Assembly (NCBI GenBank): GCA_031388245.1
Contig: JANNED010000094.1
Span: forward strand, 1-11,220
From: JANMDU01 sp031388245
Lineage (GTDB): Bacteria > Pseudomonadota > Gammaproteobacteria > Burkholderiales > Burkholderiaceae_C
Direction of reading: 5' to 3'
DNA: 11,220 nucleotides
Position numbers and translations under genes: made by a program. Within the stretch, counting starts at the first letter, position 1. Each line of letters opens with the position of its first letter. Positions 6,634 to 11,220 of the stretch are shown here, piece by piece. Under the pieces are notes generated by a model. That model had not been told where the DNA came from. It did not search any database and was given only the letters and a program-made list of their open reading frames with translations.

Positions 6634-6649
6634 TCCTGTCGACAGGAGG
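6634..6649 (+). promoter_or_regulatory. Strong Shine-Dalgarno (AGGAGG) overlapping a 14-bp palindrome
   Basis: The palindrome TCCTGTCGACAGGA at 6634-6647 runs into AGGAGG at 6644-6649, the ribosome site that fixes ATG 6655 as the start of the ATP-grasp gene (5-base spacing). In mRNA a TCCTG stem with a TCGA loop could pair with CAGGA and hide part of the ribosome site. The stem is only 5 base pairs, so the effect may be small. Confidence 0.5.
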
Positions 6650-6654
6650 GTTTC

Positions 6655-8106
6655 ATGGTGGTAATGAAGTTTGATGAAATGCAGGACACCTCGCACGAGG
6701 GTACTGCCAGCGTGCGACCTCACTACGCGCGTTATGACCAATGGCTCAGCGGCCAGCCGAGCGATGTGATGCAAGCGCGGCGCGAAGAGGCGGAAATGGT
6801 GTTTCGCCGGGTTGGCATCACGTTTGCCGTGTATGGTGAAAAAGATGAAGATGGGGCAGGAGCAGAGCGCTTGATCCCATTTGATTTGATTCCGCGTGTG
6901 ATTCCGGCACATGAGTGGGCACTGATGGAAAAGGGGCTGATCCAGCGTGTCACAGCCCTGAATCGCTTTATCCACGATGTTTATCACAAACAAGAGATTT
7001 TGAAAGCGGGCGTGATCCCTGCCGATCAAATTTTGCGCAATGCGCAATTTCGCCCAGAGATGGTAGGCTGCGATGTGCCGCGCCAGATTTACAGCCATAT
7101 TGCTGGCATCGACATCGTGCGGGCACCCAATGCGCAAGGCCAGGGTGAGTATTACGTTTTGGAGGACAACCTTCGCGTGCCCAGCGGTGTGAGCTACATG
7201 CTCGAAAATCGCAAAATGATGATGCGGCTCTTTCCGGATCTGTTTGTGCAAAACAGCGTAGCTCCGGTGGCGCATTACCCTGATTTGTTGCTCGAGACCT
7301 TGCGCAGCGTAGCCCCCGGTGCGAGCGAAGATCCCACTGTGGTGGTGCTCACACCGGGCATGCACAACAGCGCATATTTTGAGCATGCCTTCCTCGCGCA
7401 GCAAATGGGCATTGAGCTGGTGGAGGGGCAAGATTTGTTTGTGAAAGATGGCTTTGTATACATGCGCACCACGCAAGGCCCCAAGCGGGTCGATGTGATT
7501 TATCGCCGGGTGGATGATGATTTTTTAGATCCCAGTGTTTTCCGCTCAACGAGCACCTTGGGCTGTGCTGGTCTGATGGAGGCCTACAAAGCGGGCAATG
7601 TGACGATCTCCAACGCCGTGGGCACGGGCATTGCCGACGATAAATCCATCTACCCGTATGTACCCAAAATGATTGAGTTTTACTTGGGAGAAAAACCTAT
7701 CATTGCCAATGTTCCCACGCATCAGTGCCGCGAGCCGGGTGAGCTGGCGTATGTGCTCGATCACATGCATGATCTCGTGATCAAAGAAGTGCATGGCGCC
7801 GGGGGCTACGGCATGCTGGTGGGGCCAGCGGCTACAAAGGCTGAGATTGCAGATTTTCGCCGTGTGCTCGAAGCCAATCCGAGCAATTACATCGCCCAGC
7901 CCACGCTCTCGTTGTCGACCTGCCCGACATTTGTTGAATCTGGTATCGCGCCTCGCCACATTGATTTGCGCCCCTTTGTGTTGAGTGGCAAAACAGTTCA
8001 ATGCGTGCCCGGCGGTCTGACACGAGTTGCTTTGAAAGAAGGCTCTTTGGTCGTTAACTCGTCGCAAGGCGGGGGGACGAAAGACACATGGGTCATGGAG
8101 GAATAA
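6655..8106 (+). CDS. Circularly permuted type 2 ATP-grasp protein (COG2308, DUF404/DUF407)
   Basis: A 483-residue cytosolic protein of the circularly permuted ATP-grasp family. Family-conserved blocks are EDNLRVPSGVSYMLENR at 170-186, RVDVIYRRVDDDFLD at 278-292, ADDKSIYPYVPKMIEFYLGE at 327-346, the ATP-grasp glycine loop KEVHGAGGYGMLVGP at 377-391, PRHIDLRPFVL at 433-443 and SSQGGGTKDTWV at 469-480, so the protein is full length. ATP-grasp enzymes join a carboxylate to an amine or thiol through an acyl-phosphate; comparative genomics predicts that this family makes peptide or amide bonds in a system with alpha-E, transglutaminase and Anbu proteins, but the substrate is not known. AGGAGG precedes ATG 6655; a TTG 27 bases further upstream is in frame but not supported. 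The alpha-E gene starts 3 bases after its stop. Confidence 0.95.
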   Translation: MVVMKFDEMQDTSHEGTASVRPHYARYDQWLSGQPSDVMQARREEAEMVFRRVGITFAVYGEKDEDGAGAERLIPFDLIPRVIPAHEWALMEKGLIQRVTALNRFIHDVYHKQEILKAGVIPADQILRNAQFRPEMVGCDVPRQIYSHIAGIDIVRAPNAQGQGEYYVLEDNLRVPSGVSYMLENRKMMMRLFPDLFVQNSVAPVAHYPDLLLETLRSVAPGASEDPTVVVLTPGMHNSAYFEHAFLAQQMGIELVEGQDLFVKDGFVYMRTTQGPKRVDVIYRRVDDDFLDPSVFRSTSTLGCAGLMEAYKAGNVTISNAVGTGIADDKSIYPYVPKMIEFYLGEKPIIANVPTHQCREPGELAYVLDHMHDLVIKEVHGAGGYGMLVGPAATKAEIADFRRVLEANPSNYIAQPTLSLSTCPTFVESGIAPRHIDLRPFVLSGKTVQCVPGGLTRVALKEGSLVVNSSQGGGTKDTWVMEE

Positions 8107-8109
8107 ATC

Positions 8110-9069
8110 ATGTTAAGCCGCACTGCTGATCACCTTTTCTGGATGGCACGCTATACCGAGCGCGCTGAAAACACGGCTCGTATGCTGGATGTGAATTACC
8201 AAACATCTTTGTTGCCACAGTCTGCCGCCGTGGCGCAAGCTGGATGGGAGGGCATTGTCTCCATCAGCGAGCTAGATGAAAGCTACAAAACTTGGGCTTC
8301 CAGCGTCAATGCCAAAGATGTGATGCATTTCATGGTGAAGAATGAAGCGAACACCTCTTCGATTGTGAGCTGCATCAGCCAAGCCCGAGAAAACGCGCGC
8401 GCTGTGCGCGGCACGCTCACCACCGAGGTCTGGGAAACCATCAACCAGACTTGGCTTGAGCTCAAGCGGATGCTGGCTCAGGGCGAATTTGAGCGCGATC
8501 CAGGCAAGTTTTTTGAATGGGTGAAATACCGCAGCCATCTCTCGCGCGGCGTGACGGTCGGCACCATGCTGATGGATGAAGCTTTGCATTTCATCCGGTT
8601 GGGCACATTTCTTGAGCGCTCAGACAACACAGCTCGCCTGCTGGATGTGAAATTTCATGCGCTGCAGAGCGATTTTTATGGCGCAGCCAATGAAAAAGAT
8701 CAAGAGCTTGATTTTTATCACTGGAGCGCGATTTTGCGCAGCGTCTCAGCCTTTGAGATTTATCGCAAGGTCTATCGCAATGTGATCACGCCAGAGCGTG
8801 TGGCCGAGCTGCTGATGCTGCGCGCTGATATGCCGCGCTCTTTGCATGCCTGCTTGAATGCCGTCGTGGAGAATCTGAATTTGGTCGCCAATGCGCAATC
8901 GAAAGACACGCAGCGCACAGCCGGTAAGTTGAAAGCTGATTTGCAATTCGGCCATATTGATGAGATCTTGGCTACAGGCTTGCATGCCTACCTCACACAA
9001 TTCCTTGACCGCATCAACACGCTTGGCGCGAAAATCAGTCGAGATTTTCTGGTGCCGCAGCATGCTTGA
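8110..9069 (+). CDS. Alpha-E domain protein (COG2307, DUF403)
   Basis: A 319-residue, mainly helical cytosolic protein of the alpha-E family, the near-constant partner of circularly permuted ATP-grasp proteins; its biochemical role is unknown. The family signature opens the protein: MLSRTADHLFWMARYTERAE at 1-20. A similar block recurs at 161-180: YTERAENTARMLDV (15-28) resembles FLERSDNTARLLDV (167-180), pointing to an internal duplication. Length is normal for the family. GGAGG ends about 8 bases before ATG 8110, within the end of the ATP-grasp gene, so the two are clearly co-translated. The last 8 bases overlap the start of the DUF4124 gene. No signal peptide or membrane segment was seen. 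Confidence 0.95.
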   Translation: MLSRTADHLFWMARYTERAENTARMLDVNYQTSLLPQSAAVAQAGWEGIVSISELDESYKTWASSVNAKDVMHFMVKNEANTSSIVSCISQARENARAVRGTLTTEVWETINQTWLELKRMLAQGEFERDPGKFFEWVKYRSHLSRGVTVGTMLMDEALHFIRLGTFLERSDNTARLLDVKFHALQSDFYGAANEKDQELDFYHWSAILRSVSAFEIYRKVYRNVITPERVAELLMLRADMPRSLHACLNAVVENLNLVANAQSKDTQRTAGKLKADLQFGHIDEILATGLHAYLTQFLDRINTLGAKISRDFLVPQHA

Positions 9070-9571
9070 TAGGCTTCGCCTTAGCTGCACGGTCTTCGTT
9101 GCATGCATCGGCGCTGCTTATGGGCAGACAAGCATGCCATCTGCATCACCTAGCCAGCCAACTGCAAGCACCCGAACCACCGCCACCCAAAAAAGCCTCC
9201 AAAGTGGCGAAATTTACCGCTGGGTGGACAGCCAAGGAAAAATCCAATACAGCGCTGATGTGCCCGAGGATCGCCGCTCAACAGCTCGCAAAATCGACAC
9301 GCGCAGCAACATCGTTTCGTCGCGCGTGCCAGCGCGCAACATCGCAGAGCCGCAACCTGCACCGACGCAAGAGCTCCCAGTAGCCCAAAAACCCATCAGT
9401 GAACGACAAAAATGCGACATAGCATGGCGGCAATACGAAGCGTCTCAAGCTTGCTTTGCCAAATATCGACAAGGCACGGTCGCTGGTGCAGGTAAAAAAT
9501 CGGGCAGCAATCTGTCTGCTGAAGCTTTTGAACAATGCCAAGCCATGGACGAACCAGCAGCTTGCCGCTGA
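9062..9571 (+). CDS. Secreted DUF4124 domain protein with conserved C-terminal cysteines
   Basis: A 169-residue protein predicted to be exported: residues 1-21 (MLDRLRLSCTVFVACIGAAYG) form a signal peptide, probable cleavage before QTSM. A low-complexity Ser/Thr/Pro linker follows (23-45), then the DUF4124 core GEIYRWVDSQGKIQYSADVPED at 49-70, a Pro/Gln-rich linker, and a C-terminal segment with four cysteines at 118, 131, 159 and 168 that could form two disulfides. DUF4124 proteins are common in betaproteobacteria and have no established function. The open frame extends 35 codons upstream inside the alpha-E gene, but ATG 9062 is chosen because the signal peptide starts there; it overlaps the alpha-E stop by 8 bases and lacks a good Shine-Dalgarno, suggesting coupling. 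Whether it works with the ATP-grasp/alpha-E pair is unknown. Confidence 0.82.
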   Translation: MLDRLRLSCTVFVACIGAAYGQTSMPSASPSQPTASTRTTATQKSLQSGEIYRWVDSQGKIQYSADVPEDRRSTARKIDTRSNIVSSRVPARNIAEPQPAPTQELPVAQKPISERQKCDIAWRQYEASQACFAKYRQGTVAGAGKKSGSNLSAEAFEQCQAMDEPAACR

Positions 9572-9594
9572 TGATTTTGAGGTTGATAGCACGG

Positions 9595-9611
9595 TGCACC
9601 AATGTATGGCA
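9595..9611. promoter_or_regulatory. Weak NtrC-like site upstream of glnA
   Basis: TGCACCAATGTATGGCA has a perfect left half-site (TGCACCA) and a degenerate right half (TGGC instead of GTGC) with the 7-base spacing of NtrC sites. It lies 24 bases after the DUF4124 stop and 28 bases, centre to centre, from the next site. It is a candidate only because of its position beside two better sites. Confidence 0.4.
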
Positions 9612-9622
9612 ACCATCTTCAA

Positions 9623-9639
9623 TGCACAAAAAATGTGCG
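9623..9639. promoter_or_regulatory. NtrC-like binding site upstream of glnA
   Basis: GCAC (9624-9627), seven A/T-rich bases, GTGC (9635-9638) gives the GCAC-N7-GTGC dyad of NtrC sites. Its centre is 18 bases from the centre of the next site, a spacing that would let dimers bind side by side. Confidence 0.65.
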
Positions 9640-9640
9640 C

Positions 9641-9657
9641 TGCACTTTATTGGTGCA
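9641..9657. promoter_or_regulatory. Strong NtrC-like binding site upstream of glnA
   Basis: TGCACTTTATTGGTGCA is a perfect TGCAC-N7-GTGCA dyad and is very close to the enterobacterial glnA NtrC sites as remembered. Its centre is about 154 bases upstream of the start point predicted from the -24/-12 promoter, a usual enhancer distance. Confidence 0.8.
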
Positions 9658-9669
9658 TATGAGTTTTGA

Positions 9670-9689
9670 GCGAACGTGCCTCGGTTCGC
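9670..9689. terminator. Short hairpin between the DUF4124 gene and glnA, possible terminator
   Basis: GCGAAC (9670-9675) and GTTCGC (9684-9689) form a 6-bp stem with an 8-base loop, about 100 bases after the DUF4124 stop. No T-run follows, so it is at best a weak or factor-dependent transcript end for the ATP-grasp operon. Confidence 0.25.
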
Positions 9690-9776
9690 CGTAAGCCGTA
9701 CACCCATTGGGCTCAAGCTGGCACAATATCGCGCACAATCAGGGTGTTTCGCGCTAAGCTCAAACGCACCGCTCTG

Positions 9777-9792
9777 TGGCACAAATTGTGCA
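9777..9792 (+). promoter_or_regulatory. Sigma-54 (-24/-12) promoter of glnA
   Basis: TGGCAC at 9777-9782, five bases, then GTGCA at 9788-9792 keeps the invariant GG and GC separated by ten bases as RpoN promoters require; the only mismatch to TGGCAC-N5-TTGCA is one T. The predicted start point is near 9803, leaving a leader of about 53 bases to ATG 9856. A second, weaker possibility is a sigma-70 pair TTGCAC (9799-9804) and TATTTT (9823-9828) with 18-base spacing. Confidence 0.75.
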
Positions 9793-9855
9793 TACAGTTT
9801 GCACAAGAGCAACACACTCGAATATTTTATTCATCCAACCTACTAGGAGCATTTG

Positions 9856-11220
9856 ATGGCCAAGACCGTCGCAGACGTGATCAAGATGGTGAAAGACAAC
9901 GAAGTCAAGTTCGTTGATTTCCGTTTCACCGATACCAAGGGCAAAGAGCAGCACGTCACCGTGCCCGTCTCTCACTTTGACGAAGGCAAATTCAAAGAAG
10001 GCCACGCATTCGATGGCTCTTCGATTGCGGGTTGGAAAGGCATCGAAGCTTCTGACATGCTGCTCATGCCTGACCCAAACACCGCCAACATCGACCCCTT
10101 CTTTGAAGAGACCACGATGATCATGAGCTGCGATGTGCTCGAACCGGGCGATGGCAAGGCTTATGACCGCGATCCACGCTCGATTGCCAAGCGCGCAGAA
10201 GCTTACCTCAAGGCCTCCGGCATGGGCGATACCGCCTACTTCGGCCCAGAGCCAGAATTCTTCATCTTCGACGACGTGCGTTGGGGCTCCGATATGTCCG
10301 GCTCGTTCGTCAAGGTCGACGAATACGAAGCACCTTGGAACACCGGCAAAAAAATCGAAGGCGGCAACAAAGGCCATCGCCCCACCGTCAAGGGCGGCTA
10401 TTTCCCCGTGCCTCCCGTGGACAGCACGCAAGACATGCGCGCTGAAATGTCTTTGATTCTCGAATCCTTGGGCATCCCCGTTGAAGTGTTTCACCACGAA
10501 GTGGCGGGCGCTGGCCAAAACGAAATCGGCACAAAGTTCAGCACCTTGGTGCAGCGAGCCGACTGGACGCAGCTCTTGAAATACACCGTGTGGAATGTGG
10601 CCAATGCCTATGGCAAAACCGCCACCTTCATGCCCAAACCTCTCGTTGGCGACAACGGCTCAGGCATGCACGTGCACCAATCCGTCTGGAAAGATGGCAA
10701 AAACCTGTTTGCGGGCAATGGCTACGCGGGCTTGAGCGATTTCGCGCTGTACTACATCGGCGGCATTATCAAGCACGCTCGTGCCCTGAACGCGATCACC
10801 AACCCAGGCACCAACAGCTACAAGCGCTTGGTGCCTGGCTTTGAGGCGCCAGTGAAGTTGGCCTATTCCAGCCGCAACCGCTCTGCTTCGATCCGCATTC
10901 CTCATGTGCCATCTGAGAAAGCCCGTCGCATCGAGGCGCGCTTCCCAGATCCACTGATGAACCCGTATCTGGGCTTCGCAGCACTGCTCATGGCTGGTTT
11001 GGATGGCGTGGAAAACAAGATCCACCCGGGCGAAGCCGCAACGAAAGACCTTTACCATCTGCCTCCCGAGGAAGATGCAAAAGTGCCAACCGTGTGCCAC
11101 AGCTTGGATCAAGCGCTGGAGTATTTGGACAAAGGCCGCGGCTTCTTGACCAAAGGCGGCGTGTTCTCCGACAGCATGATCGACGCTTACATCGAGCTCA
11201 AAATGCAAGAGGTCACGCGT
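9856..11220 (+). CDS. glnA: Glutamine synthetase type I (3' end missing at window edge)
   Basis: Makes glutamine from glutamate, ammonia and ATP in the cytosol as a dodecamer; central enzyme of nitrogen assimilation. 455 codons are present; by comparison with the usual 471 residues about 16 are cut off. Landmarks with a constant +3 offset to the E. coli enzyme are D53 in FDGSSIAGWKG, the metal-binding stretch PEPEFFIFD near 130, NGSGMHVHQS near 267-276, NPGTNSYKRLVPGFEAP at 316-332 with the flap E330, RNRSASIRIP near 341-350, and the adenylylation tyrosine Y400 in KDLYHLPPEED, so activity should be controlled by GlnE. AGGAG at 9845-9849 sits 6 bases before ATG 9856. Upstream NtrC-like sites and a sigma-54 promoter indicate nitrogen-limited induction. 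The gene is intact up to the edge. Confidence 0.98.
   Translation, partial: MAKTVADVIKMVKDNEVKFVDFRFTDTKGKEQHVTVPVSHFDEGKFKEGHAFDGSSIAGWKGIEASDMLLMPDPNTANIDPFFEETTMIMSCDVLEPGDGKAYDRDPRSIAKRAEAYLKASGMGDTAYFGPEPEFFIFDDVRWGSDMSGSFVKVDEYEAPWNTGKKIEGGNKGHRPTVKGGYFPVPPVDSTQDMRAEMSLILESLGIPVEVFHHEVAGAGQNEIGTKFSTLVQRADWTQLLKYTVWNVANAYGKTATFMPKPLVGDNGSGMHVHQSVWKDGKNLFAGNGYAGLSDFALYYIGGIIKHARALNAITNPGTNSYKRLVPGFEAPVKLAYSSRNRSASIRIPHVPSEKARRIEARFPDPLMNPYLGFAALLMAGLDGVENKIHPGEAATKDLYHLPPEEDAKVPTVCHSLDQALEYLDKGRGFLTKGGVFSDSMIDAYIELKMQEVTR

Noticed and set aside
6631..7476. Minus-strand open frame of 281 codons opposite the ATP-grasp gene
   Set aside because: Its composition is His/Cys/Arg-rich without any recognisable motif, and the plus strand carries conserved family blocks throughout.
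9723..9736. Second sigma-54 promoter at TGGCACAATATCGC region
   Set aside because: GG and GC are separated by 9 bases instead of 10, which is not tolerated by RpoN promoters.
9770..9792. GCACAA-A-TTGTGC dyad as a further NtrC site
   Set aside because: The half-sites are separated by 5 rather than 7 bases and coincide with the -24/-12 promoter elements, which explain the same bases better.
9760..10518. Minus-strand open frame of 252 codons opposite glnA
   Set aside because: Shadow of glnA; it would also run through the sigma-54 promoter, and has no homology that I recognise.

Overview
The window looks like chromosomal DNA from a betaproteobacterium, most likely Burkholderiales. The evidence is protein flavour (BMP-type ABC transporter, YbgC-like thioesterase/GNAT fusion, DUF4124 protein, GlnA-I), GC-rich codon use and an NtrC/sigma-54 style glnA control region. 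No rRNA, tRNA, CRISPR array, insertion sequence or phage gene was seen. Genus is not assignable by eye.

Layout. (1) Positions 1-1614, minus strand: a BMP-family periplasmic binding protein followed by its ABC ATPase, which runs off the left edge; the 137-base gap between them holds a long imperfect inverted repeat. (2) 1832-2986, minus strand: an iron-type alcohol dehydrogenase. (3) 3045-6506, plus strand, divergent from the dehydrogenase across 58 bases: a tightly packed operon of an exported MhpD/FAH-like hydratase, an HSL-type alpha/beta hydrolase, a hotdog thioesterase fused to a GNAT acetyltransferase, and a nitroreductase. (4) 6655-9571, plus strand: a circularly permuted ATP-grasp protein, an alpha-E protein and a small secreted DUF4124 protein, joined by a 3-base gap and an 8-base overlap. 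(5) 9572-9855: glnA control region with two good and one weak NtrC-like sites and a -24/-12 promoter. (6) 9856 to the right edge: glnA, lacking only about the last 16 codons.

How the genes fit together. The left module imports a small solute, by family a nucleoside or related compound. The dehydrogenase and the divergent four-gene operon carry alcohol/aldehyde, ester, CoA-thioester and redox activities and look like an uncharacterised catabolic or detoxification set, but no substrate can be read from sequence. The ATP-grasp/alpha-E pair belongs to a widespread, poorly understood predicted peptide-ligase system usually found with a transglutaminase-like protease and the Anbu proteasome homologue. 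Neither partner is next to it here; a secreted Cys-containing DUF4124 protein takes the third position. glnA is the nitrogen-assimilation glutamine synthetase with its adenylylation tyrosine.
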